Assembly: GCA_024704765.1 (NCBI GenBank)
Contig: JAKMXF010000320.1
Span: forward strand, 186,001-250,000
From: Oopsacas minuta
Lineage: Eukaryota > Porifera > Hexactinellida > Lyssacinosida > Leucopsacidae
Direction: 5' to 3'
Length of the DNA stretch: 64,000 nucleotides
The notes under the pieces are model-generated. The model searched no databases and had not been told where the DNA came from. It saw nothing but the letters and a program-made list of their open reading frames with translations. Positions 1-10,284 of the stretch are shown piece after piece (within the stretch, counting starts at the first letter, position 1; every line of letters starts with the position of its first letter). The position numbers and the translations under genes are program-made.

Positions 1-1122
1 ACGTGTATTGCGTCGACAGTTTTTATACCATACAAGATCACTCATTTTATACTTGGGACATTGGTGTTTGGAATCGTATTGTTGTTTTTGTGCTTGCTGA
101 GAGTTAGTAAGGTTACATTTAGCAGTAATCCTGAACAATTTTAGGATTCCTAGCCGCGAGATTCTAGATTCCAAGACATCTTAGTTATTTTGTTCCATAT
201 CTGTGTTAACTTTACATGATTCTAGCTCGATTGGTATAGTAGTCGCATTTGTATTCCATAAACTAAAAATACGGCGAGAATTTTGTAGATGCTTGTCGAT
301 TAGACCTGTAGAACATTAATATCCAAGAGATTAACTTATTCCAATTGTCCATATTGTCGTTCGCCAGCTTCCACAACTAGGTGATGAGAGTTTGATTAAA
401 TCTTTCAGTCAGTCCATTAGACTGCGGATGATATGCACTGCATATGTTATGCTTAATCTCAAGTTCTAAAAAGAGTAGATGGTTGAGTTCTTTTACGAAT
501 TCTCTTCCCTAATCAGAGATTATGTTTTCAGGGGCACCAAATCGAGCTATTACAAGATCCAAAATCGCAGCAAAAGCACAAGAGGCAGTCTTGTTAGGAA
601 TTGCCTTGGCCTCTGCTCATCGAGTAGGATATTCAGTAAAAACAATAATATAAGAATTTCCTTCCACTGTTGCTGTGAGAGGACCAATCAAATCCATTCC
701 CATTTGGAAAAATTTCTATTTGGTATATTCACAGGATGTAGTTCGGATGGGCCTTTCTTGAATTGATTTTGCTGTTGACCTTCTTCACAACTATCATTGT
801 ACATCCCTTTCCACTAGTACCTTTCAGATATCTTATTGAATGTAGAACAAATACCAAAGTAACAACAGCCCGCCTTAGAACAATGCAATGCTCGAAAAAT
901 TTGTCCTTTGTCTATCTCCTTTGGGACTTCTCTGATACTATCAGGTCGTGACTTCGTCAGAATATGGTAGAGAAGGCCATTTTCAACTTGAAACGATTGA
1001 CATTTATTTCTAAAATCTCTCTTATTATCCTTTAATAATTTCTTGTCCAGGCTTTCAAAAGATTTTGTGTAGAATCCCCTTTCCACATAATTGTAAATAT
1101 CTTCATAAGTTGGAAGTTGCAT
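1..1122 (-). pseudogene. Decayed Ginger/GIN-type integrase (transposase) relic
   Basis: Reading the minus strand from 1122, an N-terminal segment (about 102 residues, to 814) starts MQLPTYEDIYNYVERGFY and runs into a degenerate zinc-binding region. It is followed by the integrase core. Near 690 the core shows GMDLIGPL (first acidic residue), near 510 IISD followed by a TAG and GREF (second Asp), and near 400 SAYHPQSNGLTERF (catalytic Glu). The core is broken by at least three in-frame stops: TGA where Trp is expected, TAG where Gln is expected, and another TAG. It probably continues past the left edge. The same N-terminal pattern recurs at 27639 and 38144, which links the copies. Gypsy integrases are very similar, so the Ginger assignment rests on the N-terminal resemblance. 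Confidence 0.8.
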
Positions 1123-2264
1123 ACATCAAAGTGAAATTTGTTCATCAAATGTATAATATATATATTTACGATATTTCCTAGTTATATTGCAATTTACTTG
1201 TTTGACTTCTGTCGGAAGCTAATATGGGTTCAATTGTTTTAAATTGCTTTGTTGAATTCTAGGAGATTTACTACACTTCATAATTTTCCGGGGGGAGGGA
1301 AATATATGTGTAGGGAAATTTCTATGTGACACCGGCGCCACCAGATTTGTGAACCTAACCTTCCGGGGAAAGCGGTCCGGTTGAATAGGCTACTCTAATA
1401 CAAACCGGACCAGTGTCGCTACCCTGCATTGAATTCTTACCGGATATAAATCATTATATATATACAGTTTCCGGCGATTTTCATATAATTGATATCTACT
1501 TTATTTAATTAGCCTTTATAGTAGAACTTGCATATAACGTACTCGGCTTATATCGTACACTGGGTTAGTACGTACTAATTTTCCCTGAGGCGGTATGTTA
1601 TATCCGAGTTCTACTGTATTTTCAAACTCCAATATCAATCATGAAACTCTTGAGATTCAGATAATATAGACACATTACGAAATGCAATTGTTCTAGTTTT
1701 GAACTTTCTAAGAGCAACTTTCCGAAAATTTATTACAGCAAAGCTTGCCTATGAACAATTTCAGGTTGTTTGTAAGATCAAACTATCTCAATTATTCAAT
1801 AGACTTCCTAATGGCTTCCAATGGCATGTAATATTTTTGGTCCATATTCCTATCGATGATATTTCCTAGAATTTTATCGATGTTAATCTAAAGCGAGATA
1901 TGTCAAAGTTGGTGAACTGCAGTGTTTAGTGTATCACACTAATAAGAGCATGAACAATGCCATAATATGGGTGGTTAATACCATTTTACTGTTTAGTGAC
2001 CGAATTATTAAATAATTATAACTATAGAATGGAAATATAAGTATTTAACGAGTTAGTTATCGTGTGCAAATAGCGACAATTCTTCTCATCAGAAAAAGTA
2101 GGCCCCCTTAGTGGTAGACCCTTGGCAAGTGTCATGTTTGCCTATTGATAAAGATGGAACTGTTTTATGATATAATTCAAAAGATTTAGAGGAATCAAAG
2201 ATTCAATTCCAAAATTACCAATATGGATGGCTTTAAGACGAATTAGCTCTTCTCCCAACTCGTT
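1123..2264. other. Intergenic, AT-rich, no gene seen
   Basis: I see no supportable coding sequence. A short inverted pair at about 1521-1616 (TAGTAGAAC at the left, GTTCTACTGTA at the right, with TACGTAC-type interior) looks like a small relative of the TA-flanked CAGT-type MITEs found elsewhere in the window. Confidence 0.4.
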
Positions 2265-2890
2265 TTGCGAAAATATCATCGGGATAGCACATACTTAATG
2301 GCTCCATTTACATCGGTAGTTGTTTTCGGAGTGAGATTCAGAGGTAGTAACTGTTGTAGTGCCACTTTTAGACCAGATAGATGTGCTGCGAATGGCCGCA
2401 CACTATCGACACGATCTATCCATCTTGTTCTGGACAAGCCATGTAGAGAGCATGCTATGTAAAGTTGTAATATGTGCCATCGTTGAGGACTACTATAGAA
2501 AAGATTGTAGATTGTTTGAATTATGCCAAAGTAGGTGACAGCCTCGGTGCAGCTTTCAGCAGAATCCGCTCCAAGCAGGTTTAATGATGGCAGGCACAAG
2601 GAGAGTATAAACATAAGGGATTTAGTGTATTTATATGCTTTTGAGCCCCATTGAATTGCCAGACATATTTACTGCATTATCGTAGCCTTGCCTGTGACAA
2701 TCAGCGATGGGTATTCCATATCCTTAAGGTTTCAAGGATTAAGTTGGCAATCTCGAACCGCTCTTTATGCCATCAACCAACAAAACCAGAAAGCGTTTTT
2801 GCCAGGCTTGCCGTGGATGAGAAAAATCCCATCCATATCTATGTCATTTTGCGTGGCTATATCAAAAACCTAGAACATCTTGTCTATAAC
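2265..2890 (-). pseudogene. Decayed hAT-type transposase fragment
   Basis: The minus strand reads as a fragment typical of the ZMYM1/KIAA1586-like hAT transposases (DUF4371 region). Just upstream, in a shifted frame near 2700, are remnants of the GQGYDNA motif. They are followed by a 112-residue open segment (2614-2276) containing VTYFGIIQTIYNLF, then SPQRW and RWIDRVDSVRPF. Several stops and frame changes separate the conserved blocks, so it is not functional. The family assignment comes from recognising the motif order; I have no alignment. Confidence 0.7.
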
Positions 2891-3789
2891 GGCCATTCAA
2901 GACTAGTAGTGACTATTATGTACAGGTAACCACTATGTAGATGTAGATTACCAATGAAAATCTATTCATATACTAAACGTATACTTACAATATGGAAGTT
3001 CAAGGAGTAAACTCCCATATATTATTTTTTCTAAAGTGAAAATATCACAAATTTTTGGTGATTAATAATATTTTCACACCTTTTTATGTAAAATACAAAA
3101 GCAAGCTAGAGATAGGTTTCAACATGTTGTCAAAGGTCCGAGTTCCAGAATTTCAGAGTCTGAAAGTTACAAATTCACAGATTTATCACATGAATAATCA
3201 TATTCTTTTTGCATATTATTCAAATTATGCTAGAGATTCATTCTAACTGTTAGTAAGGAGTAATCAAGTATGTAGATTTCAAATTTCACACTTTCAAATC
3301 TATATCTAAATGATTAATCATATTTCATACCTTTTTCGCACGACTGCGCGGACGTATGTATGTCGCACATCGTGGATGCCAATTGGGCATCTCCTTATAG
3401 TAATAGGGTCTGTACAAAGTATCGAGGTTTAATCATGGGCGTAGCGGATAACGAGTATTTGGGGAACACAGATGTGTTTTTTAATCTTTACATGCAGTTT
3501 TACAAATCTTAGGTAGCCTTACCCAAAATTTGGGCGACTATTGATAATTTTGGGGGGCCAGGTCCCCCCTGGACTCCGCCCATGGGTTTAATGCTAACTA
3601 GAGAATAGATAAACAATTGATGACTTGTGTAGTGTGAAATAATAATCAAATCATTTTACATAATTGGAAGTAAAGAAATTTGCCTACTAAACAAAATAAT
3701 GGATTTGTTTTAGGAACGACAATAATTTAATGAAATTAGAAACACAATTGCTACAAGTATTACTATAGCTGAACATCGAGTGACTGTTA
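2891..3789. other. Intergenic with short repeats
   Basis: No gene is seen apart from the short inverted-repeat element at 3434-3584. AT-rich text such as the CATATGATTAATCATAT-like pieces at 3180-3320 recurs in other intergenic parts of the window. Confidence 0.4.
3434..3584. mobile_element. Short hAT-like MITE
   Basis: The left end reads CATGGGCGTAGCGG and the right end, reverse-complemented, reads CATGGGCGGAGTCC. A G-rich tract followed by a C-rich tract lies just inside the right end, a pattern common in non-autonomous hAT elements. It has no coding capacity. Confidence 0.55.
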
Positions 3790-6700
3790 TTAACATATAC
3801 TTCCCTTTATTTTAGTTTCATCTCCTAAATTGTCCAAGTATTCAAAGAGATATCGGCACAGGTTCACAGAAATACCGGATTCCTTCAGTTGTTTAATGGG
3901 AGCATTAGGTACATTATGCGAGTCAAGTAATGCAATAGTAATGCGAGATCGTTTGGCCAGGGAATTCGTTGTTTTACCCTTTCCTGCCAAAATGATTCGT
4001 TTACAAACATCACTTTTACAATCTTTAAACCTACAACCTTGACAACCAAGATAAACAACCCAGTTTTCAAACGCACCAGGTCGCGTGGGTCTCCTCAAAG
4101 GCATTGACTGTCTATTCGACAGAGATTTCTCTTCAAGCTTCTTCCTCCACGAATATGCAACTTGAGCTCTCTTCTCGGAACTAACAGAAGCAGTACCAGT
4201 AGGTGGATAGGTTGATGGATTTCCCCATTCGAACGGCTCCTCGCACACAAACTGAGATTCTCTCTCACATCTGTAAATGTATTCAGGTTTAAGAACGTAG
4301 ACACCAGCTACCATTGCACAGAATATCTTCTCGCAACTTATAATCTCTCCACTAATCATGTGAGTACATTTGTTATCGTAAATTGCTACATTCAAATACT
4401 TCCCTCCAAGTGAAGTGATAACGGAAATTAACTTCGATTTCAATCCCATGTTAACATTTGAGGACATAAAATAATAATTGGATTGAGAAGAGGTTAAAGG
4501 TGAGTTGGTTGTAGGATGTAAATTCGTATACTTAGAAGAAGAACTGGTTCGCAGCCTAGAACTAGTCCTGTTGCTGGATATTCTCTCTGAGCTGGATGGC
4601 TCGGGAGTAGAGGAGCGAGATGTTAATTCCGGGGTTGAGTCTCTATCAAACTGCTGAGGAGCAGAAAAGTCTTCAGATGGTAGTGGATCCCAACCTACTC
4701 TTTCACGAGTTTCCCGAAGTTGAGGATAATTATTAATAAGATATTCTTTCCTATGATATAAACTAGAGAACCGACGTGACTCTCTTGGAGTTTTGAACTC
4801 ATACTCCTTAGTATTACGATGTGACTTCAGTATATCATTGTTGTTTGTAAGAGTATCTGAAGGATAGAAATTAGACTCTTTCACTTCTCTGTAAATAATA
4901 TCAAAATTGTCATAAACTTCTTGAGTAGAAAGATTATCTTTGAATCTAGAATTATTCTCTTTTTCACCGTGTCCTTGTACATTAACCTCGGCTTCATGTG
5001 TATCAACGGGTGCAATGTTGAAAAGATTGCAACTGTAAGGTTCTGAAACTACAGATATGTTCGGAGATCTCATCCTCTTTTTCCTACCACGAGCAGGCGT
5101 GACAAGCTGATCTGCTTCTTGGTTGGGTAGAAGATTTGGAGTTGTACCTCCAAAGCTGATCGATAGATTACTCTTATTGTCAGCTAGCTCTTCATCGGGA
5201 TCTGAGATTGCCGGATAAGATTTAAGAATATCCAGAGAATGTGATACGTCCATTGGCTCTAAAGAGCCAGCTATATCAGGCTCAGCACATTTCTCCACTT
5301 TAAAGTAGCCAATACTGTTGTTGGGATCAAAAGAAGGAGGATAGTTAATAACGTTAAGCCGGAAAGATGACTTCTTATTATCAATGAGCCATTGAGGATG
5401 TACGACAGCAGCATTCTCCTTCTTGGCTAGCTGTGCTTCTTTAGACCAGTTTGATTTGGCTATGCATATATAATGTGTTACTTGAGAGGAGTAGGTTTTA
5501 TAGTATTCCCCACCTAACTCATGGATAATGTTTTTCATCTGAGTGACTTCTTGAGGCGTGAATCCAATCGCTAAAGATATCTTGGTACCCTCTAATATGT
5601 CAGAAATAACATTTCTGCGAGGAGTATTTCCAATATCTCTTATGAAGATAGATTCCATATTGTGTGAGTACAATTCCGCAAGTTGAGTGTTATCTCCTTT
5701 GGACTTGTGTTGGATTATCTGAGGGGTGGTGCCATGAGGGAAGAGTTGTGTCGGATCATCTAGATCCAGTTCGAAAGCAGGATCACATTCAAATATCTTT
5801 GATCTCTCAGAAAGGAAGGATCTCGGAGGAGAAGCAGATATCTGAGAGGAGGGGGATGCGTAGAATCCTTCGAAGGAGAGCTTGGTCTTGTTAAGCGCGC
5901 ACTGAAACACCCAATCCAGTTTAACTATAGGAATGTTCCAGGAAATTGCTTGTCTAATAAACATGTGATTTAGTCTTTCAGTTATGACAACCTCAGTCCT
6001 ACCCGGGATATTTTTCCTTAGCTCATCCGTATTAATTGCTCCCATATAGTTTAGGAATTCCTTGACACTTACTGATTTAACATACCTGTCTGGCTCCACA
6101 ATCACTAATACAATGGTATCTGATAGGACATTCGCACAACCGTACTCACTCGCAGGTGTAAATAGAGGGTCTTCACCAAGTTTCATAAGCCTCTTAGCGA
6201 ATATACTACATTCTAACCAGTATAACGTGACCAGATGAGTTGTGTTGTCGCCATACTTGGTGAGGTCTACTGGGACTATTGTATAGTGAGGTATTTCTGT
6301 GCTATCCTCAGTGATCAGGTTACCTCCATTCTTCTTGATAGTATGCTTGATTGACTCAAGCATTGAAGGATTAGGATAGATTAGTTTGAAGTTTGAATTT
6401 GCTAAAATCTTGTCTTCCTACATAAATAGAATGATCTAAAATTAAAACCATATACATTAATATGTACTTACATTACATTCTCTGGTATACTGAGAGATCA
6501 CATTGTTATCAACAGGAGATGCTCTTTTACGTCTCCTACTAGAGGAAACCTTAGGTTTGCTACTTTCTGACTGATCATTGTCTGTAATAGTAACAAGGAA
6601 GTCATTTTCCGGCAGAGCGGACTTCTGCTTCCAACATTCCACTAACCAATCATACTTGAGTATGTAGGGGGGTGCGGAAGAGAAGTTCCTGATCTGGGTT

Positions 6701-7860
6701 CTCTGCTCGCTGTTGGGAGATCCAATTAATACGTGAGTAACATTAGCAGATAGTTTATTGAGACGAGTAGCTCTGCACAAGTTCAGAATCTTCTTTATAC
6801 GATTTGATTGAGAGTCATTAAACCCACACAAATAAATCATAAATCCGTCAAGAAATTCCTCACTAGTCTGCACCTCCAGATCCAATTGATTCAGCTTCTC
6901 AGTGATAACATCAGATTGAGTGTCTGTCTTGATGCGATTAGGAATGACCTTAGGCTTAGGTTCCAAATCGTAATCTTCCTCTGGAAGCCTACATGACTTC
7001 CTAACACAGTCTAAGACCCAGTCTTTCTTCACTTTCTTTATGCTGAGTTTAATTGCATACTTGTATCTCTCGCAGCTAGTATTCTTTGCTACTAGATGAG
7101 TGGTCTGAGAGTCTCCATTCAAGATTATTTCTTTAGTATAGTTAGCTCTATTTGACTTCAACAAATGCACAATTTCATCACGCTCCGTCCCTGAGAAACC
7201 GGACACCACCACGTTGCACTTCATGAATACAGGGCAGTGATGGCGGATTGTGTATTCGCGATTTAGCGCAACGAAGTTAGGATTTGAACTGCTCTGATTC
7301 CATGCATCGTCTAGCCATGTTCGTAATACCACCGGTATATCATTTTCGACTGCTCTAGAGTACTTTTTAGAATGCACTTCATCTGTTATCAAGTGTGATG
7401 CATTGTTTAGTAGCATTCTATTGTATGTTCCGCCCATCAACTTCACTTGCTGTTCAATCAAAGTAGTCTGCTCAATAGAGAAGCAGGAGCTTGACACTCG
7501 ACATTTCCGCAAGGCCATGTTTGCAAGACTACGACATGAAGAGATTGGAATTTTTACATTGTTATTCAGACTGGTGAGGAGACAAATAGGTTTAATTATT
7601 CGAAAATCTAGTTTTATTTCTTCGTAGAAAGTTGTATTGAATTGTTCCATTACAAATACAGTTGGAAAGTTAGCATCTTGACTGGGGAGGGATTCTTGGG
7701 CTTGATACCAGCTTACGGATACTTCTAAGGAATTTAGTCGCTCGTACGAGTCCTTCATTCTTTCTGCTGCCTCTGGTTCAGCACCATCATCCCAAACGAA
7801 AACAAAGATGTGTCGTTTCAGGTCTGCTACAACCTGGCCCTTAGTCATTTCTGCACACAT
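3790..7860 (-). CDS. TOPBP1: TOPBP1, multi-BRCT DNA replication/checkpoint scaffold
   Basis: This nuclear scaffold in replication initiation and ATR activation spans exons 7860-6472 and 6417-3790 (phase 0 join, 1338 residues; human about 1520). BRCT-like units sit at about 15-100, 117-190, 212-296, 337-430, 465-550, 557-660, 734-830, 1109-1200 and 1247-1335. This is the nine-repeat order (0-8) of TopBP1, with the usual long low-complexity linker between units 6 and 7. In that linker a Trp at about residue 1039 lies in RERVGWDPLP. I infer it corresponds to the essential Trp of the ATR-activating domain. A likely nuclear localisation signal is RGRKKRMR. The exon 1 end TGTAAT is followed by GTAAGT. 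The first AG downstream would lead to an immediate stop, so the second AG at 6418 is used. The start Met at 7860 is the first in frame; Met5 is an alternative. Confidence 0.93.
6418..6471 (-). other. TOPBP1: 54-bp intron of TOPBP1
   Basis: It starts GTAAGT and ends TTATGTAG on the minus strand. Both flanking reading frames are open and join in phase 0. A nearer AG (TTTTAG, about 18 bases upstream of the chosen site) would add ATCATTCTATTTATGTAG, which ends in a stop, so it is excluded if a full protein is made. Confidence 0.9.
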
Positions 7861-8500
7861 TACTCCGCTTAGATAACAAAATACAGATATTACGCGATTT
7901 TATTTAACCTATTATAGAAAATGGTTGTCCGGTGGCTCGAACATCAGAGGAAATCAAAATACGTTTGAAGGGTCCGATTGCAATGAAAAGTATTACATAC
8001 ATTTCGATATACATTTTGGGGTCTAGATTCCCAAATTTTCAATTATGTACGTATGCCTAAAATGATCCAAAAATATTCGGAAAATGATTGCAATCTTCCA
8101 TTCGATCACTGTTTATAAAACGATCGGTGGTCATGGCCCGATTGTCAAAAATGTGTTCCGGCGCCCCTGAAACACGAAATTATTAAAAACAGCGCCTGAA
8201 TTATAACGAATTGAAATCTAATTACAATTGCGTTACAGTGGAACCTGTTTAAACCGACAATCTTTGGGATAGAAAATATTGTCGGATTATGCAGGTGAAT
8301 TTGTATTGTCAGAAGCTATTTGAGATCCCAAACACTGACGGATTACACATGTGTCAGTTTATACAAGTTCCACTGTCTAAGAGTAAGGAAAGAAAACCAG
8401 AAAGTATAATCTCCTCGTAAATATATAATAGCTGAAATATAGCAGAACAAAATAAAATTTCGAAAATAAGCGATAAAGCTGAAAACCATGAAATAATGTT
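7861..8500. other. Spacer upstream of TOPBP1
   Basis: This gap of about 640 bases lies between the dynein-stalk-like gene and TOPBP1, both on the minus strand. It would hold the TOPBP1 promoter, but no specific motif could be recognised. It also contains the MITE at 8236-8375. Confidence 0.4.
8236..8375. mobile_element. Pogo-like MITE (CAGTGGAAC termini)
   Basis: The left end is CAGTGGAACCTGTTTAAACC and the right end reverse-complements to CAGTGGAACTTGTATAAACT. The interior (GTCGGATTATGCAGGTGAATT, TTTGTATTGTC) is close to the right arm of the larger element ending at 38442, so this looks like a deletion derivative of that family. TA precedes the left end. Confidence 0.65.
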
Positions 8501-9781
8501 TCACTCTTTGTCCAGCACTTCTGCTAGTACTGCCTGTACCCATCTAAATAACACAACACAACCAGTACTGACTTCAATGACAGATTCAAAGCTTAGTCTC
8601 TGAGTGAGTAGCTTAGCTTTCCTAGCAGTAGCCTTCTCTAAACAGTTAATCTGATACTCTGATATTCTTCTCTTAACACTCTCTTTACCAGCCCCTCCCA
8701 TCTGTGCTTGACAATGCCCCCAGGTCTGTAACTCCCTCTCAGGAACACCTAGCAACAACAGAAGAGCTTTTACCACAGAATAAACTATAGTAGGAGGACT
8801 GGAGTAACTCCGGATCTCTGCATAGCAAGATGAACTCATTTCCAAAACTTTTTCTTTCAATATTTCCAACTCGTCCAACCTCTTTAGCAGCGCTTCAGCT
8901 TCTGCACTCAATACTCTAAGCTTTGATGCTAGACCAACAGATGATAATCTCTCCAACACAATTCTAATCTTATTTCTATCTCTACATGTCATTACACTTC
9001 TCAGATCTTGTGCCAGACGGATAGACAGAAGCAGCTGCTCAGCTGATCGAGTCAGTTTATTGTTGATGCAGAGTTGTCTCAGTCTCTGGAGACAATACTC
9101 CACTAGTTCTGCGTTGCGAGAAGCCATAGCATCCCGAAGATCTTCTAGCAAGCAATCAGCACTCGTAGCATCCAGCTGCGGAGAAAAAGGATCGAACCTT
9201 TGAGAGTAACAATTCTGATCCTCTCTATCTAAGAGAATCTCTCTGATCATCTCTAATTCAGGAGACAGGGAGTAAATACTCTCCTCTATTTCAGACCAGA
9301 ACACGCGGGAATTCTCCAGTCTAGAAGTTAGAAAGTTCTGGAAGACAATTTCACCGAACTCTTCACCGTGTTTCACTTGGAAAATGAATCTAGCATTGTG
9401 CTGGCTAACCGAGTCCACATGGTATCCTGCTAGTTGTCTGAACTTCCATTGTAAGTCTTCTACCTCTTTTCCTACCCTATCCAGAACCTTTAACAAAGAG
9501 GAGAACTCAGTGTAAGAACAACTCTCTTCTTCTTTACAGTTCTCCCTGAATTTCTGTCTGATTAAAAATGTACTCATGTCTAGACGTCTGACATCTCTGA
9601 GGAGACGTTGACAGTTCTTAACCGAAAGCAGTCCTGCCTCAGAACGGGAGGAGAATGTCAAACCAAATTCGTTATTCAGTCCACTGGACAGGAACCAAAG
9701 GTCCTCACTAAACGCTATTTTAGTTAGACGAGCAATGTAATCATAGCTCAGCTCTGTAGCCTTTCTGCGTTGCGTTTGCAT
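8501..9781 (-). CDS. Coiled-coil protein with a C-terminal dynein-stalk-like domain
   Basis: This is a single uninterrupted 426-residue frame. Residues 1-310 are helix-rich with many Leu/Arg/Glu heptad-like stretches and no recognised enzyme motif. Residues about 318-420 resemble the coiled-coil stalk region of dynein heavy chains. They include EIRSYSSPPTIVYSVVKALL followed by LLLGVPE, a Trp-containing linker (LQTWGHCQAQ), a K-RR-I-Y helix, and a closing STGCVVLFRWVQAVL, which parallels the dynein pattern ending in a W-V-A motif. No AAA+ P-loop is present, so it cannot be a dynein motor. I infer a microtubule- or axoneme-associated structural protein. The dynein resemblance is by eye and is the least certain part. 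The gene lies 640 bp upstream of TOPBP1 on the same strand. Confidence 0.7.
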   Translation of the reverse strand: MQTQRRKATELSYDYIARLTKIAFSEDLWFLSSGLNNEFGLTFSSRSEAGLLSVKNCQRLLRDVRRLDMSTFLIRQKFRENCKEEESCSYTEFSSLLKVLDRVGKEVEDLQWKFRQLAGYHVDSVSQHNARFIFQVKHGEEFGEIVFQNFLTSRLENSRVFWSEIEESIYSLSPELEMIREILLDREDQNCYSQRFDPFSPQLDATSADCLLEDLRDAMASRNAELVEYCLQRLRQLCINNKLTRSAEQLLLSIRLAQDLRSVMTCRDRNKIRIVLERLSSVGLASKLRVLSAEAEALLKRLDELEILKEKVLEMSSSCYAEIRSYSSPPTIVYSVVKALLLLLGVPERELQTWGHCQAQMGGAGKESVKRRISEYQINCLEKATARKAKLLTQRLSFESVIEVSTGCVVLFRWVQAVLAEVLDKE

Positions 9782-10284
9782 TTTACCCTAAATAAAGTGT
9801 AGTTAGTTTAAATACACGTAAGCAGGGGTTTATTTAGGTGCTTGGTAGGCACCTAAAAGTGCCAGTTCAGCATCTATGAAGGCCACAAAGTGCCGACCGT
9901 AAGGCTCAAATTTGTACAGGATAAATATGTTACCGTCCTAAAAAGTGCTATCCCAGGAATTCCTGGTTACCACCCCCTGCACGTAAGCCATCCTTGAATA
10001 AAGGGTCATATTAAGCTATGATCAAATCTAGAACACACCCGGCTTAGATAATCCTCTAGCACCCAGATTGTATGGATACCAAAATTTCTCTGCCATCTTG
10101 ACAATGACGAGTAAAAGAAGAGATGCAGTAGCCTCTACTAGAGTAACTGGACCGACTACAAACGGTCTGAACCGGACCGGGAAACACAGTAATGAATATT
10201 GGGATAAGATGAGATCGTTTGATAAAATGCTTGCCGTGGGAACAAAATTTTGATTCCCATTCCCACTCTGGTACATAGATAAAG
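9782..10284. other. Intergenic, no gene seen
   Basis: AT-rich spacer with a short inverted text around 9835-9865 (GGTGCTTGGTAGGCACC). There is no supportable coding sequence. Confidence 0.4.

Noticed and set aside
814-951. Short plus-strand frames over 479-951
   Set aside because: They are antisense to the recognisable integrase relic on the minus strand.
2651-2929. 92-residue plus-strand frame
   Set aside because: It is antisense to the hAT transposase remnant, whose motifs read on the minus strand.
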